DNA of 64,000 bases. Source: Bacillus thuringiensis. Its GTDB lineage: Bacteria > Bacillota > Bacilli > Bacillales > Bacillaceae_G. The notes beneath the pieces are model-generated. The model was not told where the DNA came from and searched no databases. It worked only from the letters and a program-made list of their open reading frames with translations. Shown in pieces: positions 26,579 to 39,830 of the stretch. The translations under genes were made by a program, and so were the position numbers. The stretch lies in NCBI RefSeq assembly GCF_022095615.2, contig NZ_CP155559.1, positions 4,548,501 through 4,612,500 on the forward strand. Direction: 5' to 3'. How positions within the stretch are numbered: position 1 is the first letter of the stretch; the number at the start of each line of letters is the position of its first letter.

Positions 26579-27808
26579 TTGGGATTTCGAATTTTATTAT
26601 TTATAATTTTAATCACTTTGTATGTACCAACAACAGTTAGCGCAGTCCCTCCATCACTCGCGGCTGCGTTTATCCGGGACCATCAGCTATGGATAAAGAC
26701 AGGAAATCAAGAAATACAAATCACAAAAAATCGATATGTATCTTCTCCAAAATGGTCTTATGACGGTAGGTTTATTGGCTATATTGATAGTGATGAAGCG
26801 GGTAAAGAATCTAACTTATTCATTTATGATACGGAAGAGAAAATAAACTATCAGCCTTATGTAAGAGTCGTAACACCTGACTTTAAGTGGTCACCAAATA
26901 AAAATCAATTGGCTTACACTCATCAAGGTTTATTAAACGTTACAAAAATTAAAAACGGTCGCCCACAAGGTTTTGAAAATGTATCACTTGGGGTTAGTGA
27001 TTTCGAATGGTTCCCGAACGGAAAGGAATTTATCGTCTCCTCACAATCCTGCTTACGTCCGACCGGATGGGGTACAATTCCACTTTATAAAATGCCAGTC
27101 GATGCAAATCTTGCTAAAGATAAAATAAAGCCTTTTTATACGATTCAAACAAATGAAACTGATTTATTTGCGATTAACGCTAACTATTTCAAGTGGAGTT
27201 CTGATGGAAAGTGGATTAGCTTTTTGGCTAGTCCTACTGCCTCTTTGGCAATGGATAGCAATACACTATGTGTTATCTCATCAAAAGGGAAATACTTTCG
27301 AACGATTGGTAACATGCTATGGTTCAAAGATTGGATGAAGTGGGCTCCATCAGCTAATCAACTCGCCTATATTTCAGGAGAAGGAAGGTTCTTTGTAGAA
27401 AATAAAAAATTCACAGTTGCAGACATGGTAACAGCAAAACAACAAAAGGTCTACACACCTGTCGGTTATGTAGACCTTGATTTAGAATGGTTTTCACCAA
27501 ACAAAGTGGTTGTGGCTCGTGCAACAGAAAATAAGGTATGGAAAGAAGGTCCTGTTCCGACGATGTTTACAACACTTTATATAATCAATATAAAAACAGA
27601 AGAACAGAAACAAATCTCGTTCCCAAAACAGAATGAACGTGATGAAGCCCCTCAAGTTATTGGACCTTACCTTACTTGGCTTCGCAAGAAAACAAATGTA
27701 TATAAAGGCGATGTCTGGATGAAGGATAGCTTACATAGTCAAGAGCATATATGGCTGAAAAATGTTGATGAGGCTCCAATCTTTTTTACTCGGAATGAAC
27801 GTCATTGA
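26579..27808 (+). CDS. Secreted TolB-like beta-propeller protein
   Basis: The 409-aa protein has a signal peptide (about residues 1-22, ending VSA) and a series of propeller-blade motifs such as SSPKWSYDGRFIGYID, PDFKWSPNKNQLAYT, FKWSSDGKWISFLA and KWAPSANQLAYIS. This is a WD40/TolB-like repeat pattern. There is no Tol-Pal system in Firmicutes, so the name is only structural. The start is a TTG six bases after GGAGGG. No partner gene is obvious: the neighbours are a divergent sugar-acid operon and a convergent VanY gene. Confidence 0.75.
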   Translation: MGFRILLFIILITLYVPTTVSAVPPSLAAAFIRDHQLWIKTGNQEIQITKNRYVSSPKWSYDGRFIGYIDSDEAGKESNLFIYDTEEKINYQPYVRVVTPDFKWSPNKNQLAYTHQGLLNVTKIKNGRPQGFENVSLGVSDFEWFPNGKEFIVSSQSCLRPTGWGTIPLYKMPVDANLAKDKIKPFYTIQTNETDLFAINANYFKWSSDGKWISFLASPTASLAMDSNTLCVISSKGKYFRTIGNMLWFKDWMKWAPSANQLAYISGEGRFFVENKKFTVADMVTAKQQKVYTPVGYVDLDLEWFSPNKVVVARATENKVWKEGPVPTMFTTLYIINIKTEEQKQISFPKQNERDEAPQVIGPYLTWLRKKTNVYKGDVWMKDSLHSQEHIWLKNVDEAPIFFTRNERH

Positions 27809-27835
27809 AAATGTGTTCATTACAATCCTCATCAT

Positions 27836-27914
27836 ATAAAGTGAAACTTTAATCAGTGGGGGTTTTCTTCATCCCCCACTGATTATTAGCCCTCACCAAT
27901 CGGACTTTTATGGG
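27836..27914 (+). repeat. Partial bcr-type repeat, first half
   Basis: This stretch matches the first half of the element at 41913-42059 almost base for base, including an ATAAA start, a 12-bp hairpin (27851-27862 with 27873-27884) and the segment ending CGGACTTTTATGGG. The second half is absent. It lies between converging genes and its hairpin probably works as a terminator for the TolB-like gene. Confidence 0.75.
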
Positions 27915-27928
27915 AGAATCAAGATTAT

Positions 27929-28789
27929 CTATTCCTGAACCGTCACAATAACCCCATCCATATTATTCCCCGAAATTTCATACTGCTTATTCACCGGAAC
28001 ATTCACTTTCATATTCTCAGAAACTTTATAATAAGAAACAGTATATTTCTTACCTTCTACTTCAGTTGAAATCTCTTTTTCCTCTTTTAAAAACTCTAAA
28101 TATTCCTCTAGTGTGAAATTCTTTTTTTGCATAATTGCGCTATGAGGTAGGCCGACATAACGGATATGCCACGGCTCATATTGAATGCCTGTAATGTTAC
28201 TTTTATTTTTCGGATAACGTAATACAAAGCCGTGCTTCCATACGTTCTCTTCAATCCATTTTCCTTCAGGCGCTTTCTCCATTTTCTTTTGTGTTGAACC
28301 AACGTCCAGTGATAACCCTAAATTATGCTCACTGTATCCTGCTGGAAGTGCATAATCAGATCCCATTTTTTCATATAGCTGTTTTTGCTCTTGGAAATCT
28401 CTATAGCCACTACTAATCAAAAAATGGTTAACACTTTCTTTTCCAGCTGCATCGACAACGTTCAAAAACTTTTTTACAACATCCTTTGATAAGCGAAGGT
28501 TTCTATCAAATATTACATAGCCTCTTACTAATTCACTATTATGATTTACATTTATAATATCCGACCTAATACTATCTTTTTTAACTGGGTAATCTTTATT
28601 AACTAATAACAGATCCCCTTTATAAATTTGTTCTTTTGTAATCTCTATCTTTTCCATATTTGCAGTCTTTACTGCACTATTTTCTCCGCCAATTTTCACA
28701 TCAATTTCTTTTTGAAATAACGGTGATATATAAACGCCTACACAGATTGTGCATGCGATAAAAAAAGAAATAAATACCCACTTTTTCAT
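27929..28789 (-). CDS. VanY-type D,D-carboxypeptidase (peptidase M15B)
   Basis: The 286-aa product has an N-terminal membrane anchor (about residues 4-22) and the M15B zinc site: SEHNLGLSLD (His155, Asp162) and EPWHIR (catalytic Glu205, zinc ligand His208). VanY enzymes remove the terminal D-Ala from peptidoglycan stem pentapeptides outside the membrane. About 60 further C-terminal residues form an extra region. RBS AAGGAGG precedes ATG. It lies downstream of a VanS/VanR-like pair on the same strand, which suggests it is the effector of that system. Confidence 0.88.
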   Translation of the reverse strand: MKKWVFISFFIACTICVGVYISPLFQKEIDVKIGGENSAVKTANMEKIEITKEQIYKGDLLLVNKDYPVKKDSIRSDIINVNHNSELVRGYVIFDRNLRLSKDVVKKFLNVVDAAGKESVNHFLISSGYRDFQEQKQLYEKMGSDYALPAGYSEHNLGLSLDVGSTQKKMEKAPEGKWIEENVWKHGFVLRYPKNKSNITGIQYEPWHIRYVGLPHSAIMQKKNFTLEEYLEFLKEEKEISTEVEGKKYTVSYYKVSENMKVNVPVNKQYEISGNNMDGVIVTVQE

Positions 28790-28871
28790 TTCTAGTTCCT
28801 CCTTAACGTAACTTACGTATAGAATAGAAAAAACTATTAAAATAAAAAGTGGGGTAAAGTTTAAATTTTTA

Positions 28872-29978
28872 TTAAATTGTTACATTCTCGTCTTTTGGCA
28901 ATCGTACTTCAAATATCGTTCTAACTACATTACTCTCAGCAGAAATTGTACCGTTATGTTGCTCGACAATGTTTTTCGCAATAAATAGTCCAAGGCCTGT
29001 ACCACCTTGCTGCTCTGATCTTGCCTTATCACCTGTATAAAACATATCAAAAAGATACGGTAAATCTTCTTCTGGAATGCTATCTCCGTAATTCATAACT
29101 TGTACGACAACTTCTTCATTATCGATATACCCATTCAGATCAACAAATTGCCCATCATATCCGTATCGAACGGCATTTGTTAACAAGTTTTCAAATACTC
29201 TAGCTAACAATTTCCCGTCACCATTAATCGGTAAATGTGGATCAACATTCAATCTAGCTTCTAAATGCTGTTTCTCTAATAGCGGATATAATTCTTCATC
29301 TAGCTGTATAAGCAGCTCACTTATATCAATTGGCTTTTTATTTAGTTGTAACATGCCATAGTTCATACGTGTAATTTCAAATAGCTCATCAATTAAGCTT
29401 TCAAGCCTTTGTGATTTCGTAAAAGCAATCGTGGAAAAATGTTTAATTTGTTCCTTCGTCAAATTTTCATCTTTAAGAATTAAGTCTAAATAACCTAAAA
29501 CAGATGTTAACGGCGTTCTTAAATCGTGAGCTAAGTTAACAATAAGCTGGTCCTTACTACTTTCCGCGAAGTCTCCTCGCTCCACTGCTTCCTTTAATTT
29601 CTCACTCGCTACATTCATTTCGCTTGCGATATATCCAAACTCATCATTTGATGAAACGCGCACTTGATTTGTAAAATCGCCGTTCGCCAAATGATGAATT
29701 CCATTTGAAATCTCATCAAAATATTTTACATAAGGCCTAGTAAGAAAGAAAAAAAACATAATGGACAGAGGGATGAAAATAATTAAAAAGAAATTAACAT
29801 CTCCAATTTGTCTTACCATGGAACGAAATTGAGCTAACGGATCCTCATAGCGAACGACTAATTTATAATAAATCCTTAATCCTTCATAAATGAAATACGT
29901 TATGCCAGCAGCTAATATCATACTTAACGAAAATAGCATAACCATCTTCGAGCGAAAACTTCTCATCTTTTTAGCCAT
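28872..29978 (-). CDS. VanS-like sensor histidine kinase
   Basis: The 368-aa product has two transmembrane helices (about residues 13-31 and 62-80) with a short extracellular part of some 30 residues, then HAMP, the phospho-acceptor box NLAHDLRTPLTS (His151), and an ATPase domain with GGTGLGLFIAKNIVE. The topology matches VanS-type kinases of cell-wall stress systems. It overlaps its regulator gene by eight bases. No vanHAX genes are near, so this is not a glycopeptide-resistance cluster in the strict sense. Confidence 0.87.
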   Translation of the reverse strand: MAKKMRSFRSKMVMLFSLSMILAAGITYFIYEGLRIYYKLVVRYEDPLAQFRSMVRQIGDVNFFLIIFIPLSIMFFFFLTRPYVKYFDEISNGIHHLANGDFTNQVRVSSNDEFGYIASEMNVASEKLKEAVERGDFAESSKDQLIVNLAHDLRTPLTSVLGYLDLILKDENLTKEQIKHFSTIAFTKSQRLESLIDELFEITRMNYGMLQLNKKPIDISELLIQLDEELYPLLEKQHLEARLNVDPHLPINGDGKLLARVFENLLTNAVRYGYDGQFVDLNGYIDNEEVVVQVMNYGDSIPEEDLPYLFDMFYTGDKARSEQQGGTGLGLFIAKNIVEQHNGTISAESNVVRTIFEVRLPKDENVTI

Positions 29979-30669
29979 TGAAAGTATACCCTACTCCCCA
30001 CACTGTTTTTATTAACTTATCCTTTCTTTTATCTTCCCCAAGTTTTTTCCGCAATGTGCGAATATGTACCATAACTGTATTTCCGCTTTCATAATAATCA
30101 TCTGCCCATACTTGCTGAAAAATATTTTCCACATTGTACACTTTCTTCGGATGACTCGCTAATAAATATAAAATATCAAACTCTTTCGGTGTTAACTCAA
30201 TTTGCTCTCCATACACGTTCACTGTTCTTCGCTCAGGATCAATAACGACTCCCCCTACCTCTAAAGCAGATTTATTCTCTGCTACTTTCGGCTGATTTAA
30301 CGTAAGAAATCGGCGTAATTGTGCATTTACACGTGCGACTAATTCAATCGGTGTAAAAGGTTTCGTCATATAATCATCTGCACCTAATACAAGACCTGTC
30401 ACCTTATCAAAATCAGATGTTTTCGCGCTTAAAAAAATGATTGGCATATGATGCTTCACGCGAATTTGACGCGTCACTTCATACCCATCCATTTTTGGCA
30501 TCATAATATCTAAAACCACTAAGTCGATTGGCTGCTTTTCAATAATATGAACGGCCTCTTCCCCATCCGCTGCCTTCACAACGTGGTACCCTTCTTTTTC
30601 TAAATGTATCTCAATTAAATCAGCAATTTCTGCCTCATCATCCACTATTAAAATTGAAATGCGCTTCAT
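29971..30669 (-). CDS. VanR-like response regulator
   Basis: The 232-aa OmpR-type regulator has phospho-acceptor Asp54 in VVLDIMMPKMDG, Lys in MTKPF, and the DNA-binding wing ending KTVWGVGYTFNG. Start ATG follows GGGGGAG. It is the first gene of the three-gene regulator-kinase-carboxypeptidase unit. It probably activates its own operon; I could not identify an operator. Confidence 0.87.
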   Translation of the reverse strand: MKRISILIVDDEAEIADLIEIHLEKEGYHVVKAADGEEAVHIIEKQPIDLVVLDIMMPKMDGYEVTRQIRVKHHMPIIFLSAKTSDFDKVTGLVLGADDYMTKPFTPIELVARVNAQLRRFLTLNQPKVAENKSALEVGGVVIDPERRTVNVYGEQIELTPKEFDILYLLASHPKKVYNVENIFQQVWADDYYESGNTVMVHIRTLRKKLGEDKRKDKLIKTVWGVGYTFNG

Positions 30670-30730
30670 TTTACTCCCCCTTTTTATACGATCGATTGTA
30701 AACTAGTCTATCCAATTTGTACAATACGAA

Positions 30731-30754
30731 AAGGTTACCCGTTAGAGTAACCTT
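30731..30754 (-). terminator. Terminator of the menaquinone operon
   Basis: Arms 30731-30738 and 30747-30754 (AAGGTTAC and complement) form an 8-bp stem followed on the minus strand by TTTTCG. It lies about 90 bases past the menC stop and upstream of the VanR-like gene. Confidence 0.6.
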
Positions 30755-30843
30755 GGTAAATAAAATTATATCGGCGATTTTCTAAATATATCGACTTACC
30801 GACAGTTAACGACGAAATTCGCCCGCTATTTTAAAGACTCAGC

Positions 30844-31950
30844 CTACCGCTCCAAAACAATCCGTTGCTTCGTGATTTCTGCTAGTCTCCCGCAATCTAC
30901 CTCATACTCAGCTTCAATGCTTTGCGAAACCATTACTTTCCCGCCCTCAAGCATTACTTCCGGTGAAATAATATCCCTCTCCCAATGTCTACTAGAGGCA
31001 GATATATCGCCAGGAATCGTAAAGTTCGGCAATGAGGCGAGAGCAACATTTTGCGCTCGTGAAATCCCCATCTCCACCATACCGCCGCACCACACGGGTA
31101 TGGTGTGCTCCATACAATAATCATGGATTTGAATCGACTCCGTTAATCCGCCCACTCGCCCTGGTTTAATGTTAACGATGCGGCAACTGCCAAGCGTAAT
31201 CGCAACGCGCGCGTCTTCTAAACTATGGATGCTTTCGTCTAAACAAATGGGCGTTTCTATTTTCTTTTGCAGCTGTGCATGATCGAGAAAATCATAATCT
31301 GCTAACGGTTGTTCAATCATCATCAATTGAAATTCATCTAATCGTTTCAATTTCTCTGTATCCGCTAACGTATACGCTGAGTTTGCATCAGCCATTAACG
31401 GGATACCTGGGAACTCTTTACGAATCTCTTTCAATAACTCGTAATCATGCTCTGGCTTTATTTTCACTTTAAAGCGCTCGTATCCTTCTTCTGCGTACTT
31501 CTCGATTTGTTTTAACATAAACGGAATTGTATTGATACCAATTACAACACCGACCTCAATTTCAGGTCTAGTCCCGCCAAGTAACCTTGCTAGCGATTTC
31601 TGTTCACGCTTCGCATATAGATCCCAAACAGCACCTTCTATTCCCGCCTTTGCCATTCTGTTTCTCTTTATATGTTGGAACAAAACAGGTACTTCATTCG
31701 GATGAGAAATCTCCGCCTTTAATAAATCAGGTAATAAAAAATCTTGAAGTACATGTAGCGCTGTCTTCACTGTTTCTTCCGTATACCACGGTTCAGAGAA
31801 CGCAACGACTTCGCCAAATCCAATGTATCCGTCCGTATCTTCTAATTCAATGACGATACTCTCACGCTTTTCATACGTTCCGTAGCTCGCAGCAAACGGG
31901 ATTACGAGTGGCATTTCTGTTATATGAAGTGTCGCGTTTTTTATTTCCAC
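30844..31950 (-). CDS. menC: o-Succinylbenzoate synthase
   Basis: The 368-aa enolase-superfamily enzyme has the lysine motif FKVKIKP, metal ligands in MADANSAY, IEQPL and CLDESIH, and the second catalytic Lys in IVNIKPGRVGG. It dehydrates SHCHC to o-succinylbenzoate in menaquinone synthesis. The GTG start overlaps the menE stop region (ATGTAGGTGG) after GGAGGAG, so it is coupled to menE. It is the last gene of menFDHBEC. Confidence 0.93.
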   Translation of the reverse strand: MEIKNATLHITEMPLVIPFAASYGTYEKRESIVIELEDTDGYIGFGEVVAFSEPWYTEETVKTALHVLQDFLLPDLLKAEISHPNEVPVLFQHIKRNRMAKAGIEGAVWDLYAKREQKSLARLLGGTRPEIEVGVVIGINTIPFMLKQIEKYAEEGYERFKVKIKPEHDYELLKEIRKEFPGIPLMADANSAYTLADTEKLKRLDEFQLMMIEQPLADYDFLDHAQLQKKIETPICLDESIHSLEDARVAITLGSCRIVNIKPGRVGGLTESIQIHDYCMEHTIPVWCGGMVEMGISRAQNVALASLPNFTIPGDISASSRHWERDIISPEVMLEGGKVMVSQSIEAEYEVDCGRLAEITKQRIVLER

Positions 31951-33396
31951 CTACATCTCCTCCACTAATTGTCTTAACTCTCGTCTTAACAATTTTTTCG
32001 AAGCGTTTCGTGGCAATTCCTCTAAGAAACATGCTTTTTTCGGTACTTTATATTTCGCTAATTTCTCCTCACAAAAATGAAGAATTTCCTCTTCTGTTAC
32101 CGCCCCGCTTTTTACAATAAAAGCAGCGGGTACTTGTCCCCATTTATCGTCAGTCATACCGACAACACCGGCTTCTGCTACCATCGGATGAGAAAGCAAC
32201 ACTTCTTCAATTTGGGCCGGATATATATTTTCTCCGCCAGAAATAATTAAATCACTGCGGCGATCTAATACGTATAAAAATCCTTCTTCATCTAAATAAC
32301 CTAGGTCACCAGTGTGAAGCCATCCGTTTTGAATTGTTTCGCGTGTCGCATCTTCACGGTTAAAGTAACCGCCTGTTACGTTTGGTCCTTTTACTACAAT
32401 CTCTCCTTCCGCAAACGGTGGTACTACGACGCCCTCTTTTTCAATACGAAGTTGGCACTGAAATAGTGGTTTCCCGGCTGATCCTACTTTCGTTAACATG
32501 TAATCTGCGGATAACGTACAAATTTGCGACGACGTCTCTGTCATACCGTACGTTTGATACACAGGAATTTCTTTATCTACACATATTTCTAATAACGGTT
32601 TTGGCGCTGGTCCTCCGCCAAGTAACATGCATCGTAAAGAAGATGGATATGTTCTTTCTCCAAGTCTCTCTAATAAATCAGTTAGCATTTTTGATACGAC
32701 TGAAATAATCGTTACGCCTCTCGTTTGAAGTGCTTTATGAATAAAATCGGCATCATATTTCGGAACGAGTAAAATGCGCATTCCGTACATAATATTTTTC
32801 ATTAAAAGAGATAGCCCGCCAACGTGGAACATCGGCATACAAGCTAACCAACAATCATCATCACGAAGCCCTAAGTTAAGCGAAGAACCGACTGCACTTG
32901 CCCAGTGATTACCGTACGTTAAAATAACGCCTTTCGGTTTCCCTGTCGTCCCAGACGTATAAATAATTGTCATCGCTTCTTCTAAAGAGAATTCTTCTTG
33001 TATAGAGGCTTCTGCCTTTGGCCCATTCATCACTTCAGTGAACGAATAGACAGGAACACCCTTAGCCTCAAAATCTTGATCCGTCACTAAACAAACAACT
33101 TCAGCATCATCCATTTGCCAAAGTAGCTCTTCTCTTGAAAGACGCGTATTTAAAAGTACAGCTACTGCACCTACGTAAGATAGGGCGTGAATAACTGAAA
33201 TCATCTCCATACCATTTTTCATCAGAACAGCCACCTTTTGCCCCTGCTTCACTCCAACATGTGAAAGCTGTTCACAAACAGATACTACTTTTTCATGCAG
33301 CTCCATAAAAGTAACTTTCTCTTCCTCTATTTCAATTGCAGTGCGATCTGGTGTTAAAAATGCGCGCTGCTTTAACCAATTCGGCATCGTCTCCAT
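31951..33396 (-). CDS. menE: o-Succinylbenzoate-CoA ligase
   Basis: The 481-aa adenylate-forming enzyme carries the P-loop motif [15 protein letters not shown], the A5 motif QTYGMTETS, the A7 region [15 protein letters not shown] and the C-terminal Lys in [12 protein letters not shown]. It activates o-succinylbenzoate with ATP and CoA. RBS AAAGGAG lies well placed before ATG. It is separated from menB by about 320 bases of repeats and a hairpin, an unusual gap in this operon. Confidence 0.93.
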   Translation of the reverse strand: METMPNWLKQRAFLTPDRTAIEIEEEKVTFMELHEKVVSVCEQLSHVGVKQGQKVAVLMKNGMEMISVIHALSYVGAVAVLLNTRLSREELLWQMDDAEVVCLVTDQDFEAKGVPVYSFTEVMNGPKAEASIQEEFSLEEAMTIIYTSGTTGKPKGVILTYGNHWASAVGSSLNLGLRDDDCWLACMPMFHVGGLSLLMKNIMYGMRILLVPKYDADFIHKALQTRGVTIISVVSKMLTDLLERLGERTYPSSLRCMLLGGGPAPKPLLEICVDKEIPVYQTYGMTETSSQICTLSADYMLTKVGSAGKPLFQCQLRIEKEGVVVPPFAEGEIVVKGPNVTGGYFNREDATRETIQNGWLHTGDLGYLDEEGFLYVLDRRSDLIISGGENIYPAQIEEVLLSHPMVAEAGVVGMTDDKWGQVPAAFIVKSGAVTEEEILHFCEEKLAKYKVPKKACFLEELPRNASKKLLRRELRQLVEEM

Positions 33397-33420
33397 AACT
33401 CATTCTCCTTTCATGAAAGA

Positions 33421-33449
33421 AAGAGACTTGATATGACATCAAGTCTCTT
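33421..33449 (-). terminator. Hairpin upstream of menE
   Basis: Arms 33421-33432 and 33438-33449 pair perfectly over 12 bp, with a T-rich run (TTTCTTTC) on the minus strand. It could reduce transcription into menE and menC, or it may be part of the inserted repeats. Confidence 0.55.
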
Positions 33450-33468
33450 AGTTGTTTTGTTTCCGGTT

Positions 33469-33717
33469 TGATCACATCTAGCTACAGCGGCTAGAACAGT
33501 CGGTCGTTTCACGCCTTCCTACGAGGCAAAAAGCGCCTCTACGTCAGGAGTTCCAACGCCCTCTTGTTCTAAGCGAGCCGCTTCCGCTTTTGATCTCATC
33601 TAGCTGCGCCTCCTAGCCCCTTCCGTCTAAGAACCTTCCGCACGAGAAAGTAAAAAACACTTTCTGTGCGAAAGAACCTTAGCCAACGGGGCTAAACAGT
33701 CGGCTTCGCTTTTGATC
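33469..33717. repeat. Two tandem bcr-like repeat units between menB and menE
   Basis: Both units begin TGATC-A/T-CATCTAGCT, continue with a CTAG-containing segment and end with a GTCGG...CTTCCGCTTTTGATC-like segment (unit 1 about 33469-33595, unit 2 about 33591-33717). Each holds an internal hairpin. Such intergenic repeats are common in the B. cereus group. The right end overlaps the menB stop codon (TGA at 33716-33718). Confidence 0.65.
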
Positions 33718-34534
33718 AAGGGAAACGAGGGAATTGACCGAAGTCCGGACTGCGTTTTTCTTTGAACGCGTCGCGACCTTCTTTTGCTTCGTCAGTTGTG
33801 TAGTACAATAACGTTGCATCTCCAGCTAGTTGTTGAATACCAGCTAGACCGTCTGTGTCTGCGTTGAATGCAGCTTTTAGGAAACGAAGTGCCATTGGGC
33901 TGTTTGCTAAAATTTCTTGTGCCCATTGTACTGTTTCTGCTTCAAGCTCTTCTAATGGTACTACTGTGTTTACTAAGCCCATATCAAGCGCTTCCTGTGC
34001 GTTGTATTGACGGCATAGGTACCAAATTTCACGAGCTTTCTTGTGGCCTACCATACGAGCTAAGTAACCAGCTCCATATCCACCGTCAAAGCTTCCTACT
34101 TTAGGACCTGTTTGTCCGAATACAGCGTTGTCTGCAGCGATTGTTAAGTCACATACGATATGAAGTACGTGTCCTCCACCGATTGCATAACCTGCTACCA
34201 TTGCAATAACTGGTTTAGGAATTGCGCGAATTAGACGTTGTAAGTCTAATACGTTTAGACGAGGGATTTGGTCGTCACCCACATATCCACCATGACCGCG
34301 AACTTTTTGGTCGCCGCCAGAACAGAATGCACGTCCACCTTCACCTGTTAAAATGATAACGCCAACATTTGCATCATCACGAGCGTGTGCAAAAGCGTTG
34401 ATTAACTCCATTACCGTTTTTGGACGGAATGCGTTATGTACTTCAGGACGGTTAATCGAAATCTTTGCGATACCATTGTATGTTGAATAAATAATATCTT
34501 CGTAATTGCCTTCTGTTACCCATTCAATAGCCAT
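33716..34534 (-). CDS. menB: 1,4-Dihydroxy-2-naphthoyl-CoA synthase
   Basis: The 272-aa crotonase-fold enzyme has oxyanion-hole motif [17 protein letters not shown], substrate loop [12 protein letters not shown], and the typical ending [11 protein letters not shown] of MenB. It closes the ring of o-succinylbenzoyl-CoA. RBS AAGGAGG is eight bases before ATG. The stop codon lies in the first bases of the adjacent repeat, but the C-terminus is complete. Confidence 0.95.
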   Translation of the reverse strand: MAIEWVTEGNYEDIIYSTYNGIAKISINRPEVHNAFRPKTVMELINAFAHARDDANVGVIILTGEGGRAFCSGGDQKVRGHGGYVGDDQIPRLNVLDLQRLIRAIPKPVIAMVAGYAIGGGHVLHIVCDLTIAADNAVFGQTGPKVGSFDGGYGAGYLARMVGHKKAREIWYLCRQYNAQEALDMGLVNTVVPLEELEAETVQWAQEILANSPMALRFLKAAFNADTDGLAGIQQLAGDATLLYYTTDEAKEGRDAFKEKRSPDFGQFPRFP

Positions 34535-34603
34535 TACAACTACCTCCTTGTATATTTCTGATCTCCTCTATAAGTGCGTCTTCCTTCTTAGATGAAAAAA
34601 GCA

Positions 34604-38558
<3,955 letters not shown>

Positions 38559-38608
38559 AATTGTCTCCCCCCTATGGGCGAAAAATAGTCATAATTACGC
38601 TTGATTTT

Positions 38609-38638
38609 AAGATACACCTCAAACGAAAGGCCTGTCAA
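38609..38638 (-). promoter_or_regulatory. menF operon promoter (SigA type)
   Basis: On the minus strand TTGACA (38633-38638) and TATCTT (38609-38614) are 18 bases apart. The -10 box lies about 50 bases upstream of the menF GTG. Confidence 0.65.
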
Positions 38639-38686
38639 CGTTTAGCAATTCTGAGAAATTCACCTTCTCTTCCTAGAAAATAAACG

Positions 38687-38715
38687 TTGACACTAAATGA
38701 TGCTTTTTCTACACT
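38687..38715 (+). promoter_or_regulatory. menA promoter (SigA type)
   Basis: TTGACA (38687-38692) and TACACT (38710-38715) are separated by 17 bases, 38 bases before the menA ATG. It is divergent from the menF promoter with about 50 bases between the -35 boxes. Confidence 0.65.
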
Positions 38716-38752
38716 TAGTTGTGTACAATATGTGACCAAAGGAGGATTCAAC

Positions 38753-39706
38753 ATGGAAATGAACGTCGAAACGAATTCCTCTCCTACGGCGCCAAAGCCA
38801 AGTAAGCAAACAGGCTGGCGCATTTGGTGGAGTTTACTACGTCCCCATACATTAACAGCAGCTTTCGTTCCTGTTTTCATCGGAACAGCCTATGCAATGC
38901 AGGTCGGAGGTATAAATCAAATACATCTCCCTCTTTTTCTTATGATGCTTCTTGCTTGTCTTCTCATTCAAGCAGCAACAAACATGTTTAATGAATACTT
39001 TGATTATAAAAGAGGACTCGATCACGAAGGGTCAGTTGGTATCGGTGGCGCTATCGTTCGTGATGGCATTCAGCCAAAAACAGTGCTTAACTTAGCATTT
39101 GGATTTTTCGGCATCGCAATACTATTAGGTGTTTATATTTGTATGAATTCTAGCTGGTGGCTTGCTGCAATCGGTCTTGTTTGTATGACTGTTGCTTACC
39201 TTTATACAGGTGGTCCACTTCCCATTGCGTACACACCATTCGGAGAGTTAACAGCCGGATTATTCATGGGTGTCATTATTATTGGGATTTCATTCTTTAT
39301 TCAAACTGGAACTGTAACATCAGAAGTCATTTTATTATCTATTCCAAGCTCCATTTTAATTGGTGCCATTTTATTAGCTAATAACATTCGTGACTTGGAT
39401 GGCGATAAAGAAAACGGCCGTAAAACGTTAGCAATTCTCGTCGGACGCGAAAAAGCCGTTGGTGTACTCGCTTCTATGTTCATCGTTTCTTATATTTGGA
39501 CAATCGCTCTAATTATCGTTAACATCGTATCACCATGGATGCTTATCGTATTTTTAAGTGCACCGAAAGCATTGAAAGCGACGAAAGGCTTTATCGGCAA
39601 AAGCATTCCAATGGAAATGGTACCTGCAATGATTGCCACAGCAAAAACAAATACAATTTTCGGTCTCCTAATGGGAATCGGATTATTACTTGGATACTTC
39701 CTATAG
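38753..39706 (+). CDS. menA: 1,4-Dihydroxy-2-naphthoate polyprenyltransferase
   Basis: The 317-aa membrane prenyltransferase (UbiA superfamily) has the Asp-rich motifs NMFNEYFDYKRGLD and NNIRDLDGDKENGRKTLA, which bind the prenyl diphosphate through Mg, and about nine helices. It joins the polyprenyl chain to DHNA to form demethylmenaquinone. I chose ATG 38753, after AAAGGAGG; an in-frame start at 38687 falls inside the promoter. It is divergent from the other men genes. Confidence 0.94.
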   Translation: MEMNVETNSSPTAPKPSKQTGWRIWWSLLRPHTLTAAFVPVFIGTAYAMQVGGINQIHLPLFLMMLLACLLIQAATNMFNEYFDYKRGLDHEGSVGIGGAIVRDGIQPKTVLNLAFGFFGIAILLGVYICMNSSWWLAAIGLVCMTVAYLYTGGPLPIAYTPFGELTAGLFMGVIIIGISFFIQTGTVTSEVILLSIPSSILIGAILLANNIRDLDGDKENGRKTLAILVGREKAVGVLASMFIVSYIWTIALIIVNIVSPWMLIVFLSAPKALKATKGFIGKSIPMEMVPAMIATAKTNTIFGLLMGIGLLLGYFL

Positions 39707-39735
39707 AAAGGAGCTGCTTACGCAGCTCCTTTTTC
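39707..39735 (+). terminator. menA terminator
   Basis: Arms 39707-39717 and 39722-39732 (AAAGGAGCTGC and complement) pair over 11 bp with a four-base loop and end in a T-run. It starts directly after the menA stop. Confidence 0.88.
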
Positions 39736-39830
39736 CATACACCGACTTCCCGGCTGAAATTCATCTCATAATTCCTACTCTCAACGCTCATACTATGTAA
39801 AGAAACTGAATTGTAGGAAGGTGGACGACT

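Noticed and set aside
27929..30669. Glycopeptide resistance (van) cluster
   Set aside because: No vanH, vanA/B-type ligase or vanX is present; only regulator, kinase and carboxypeptidase.
33591..33717. Attachment site or phage remnant
   Set aside because: No integrase, no tRNA and no target duplication; the two related units fit intergenic bcr-type repeats better.
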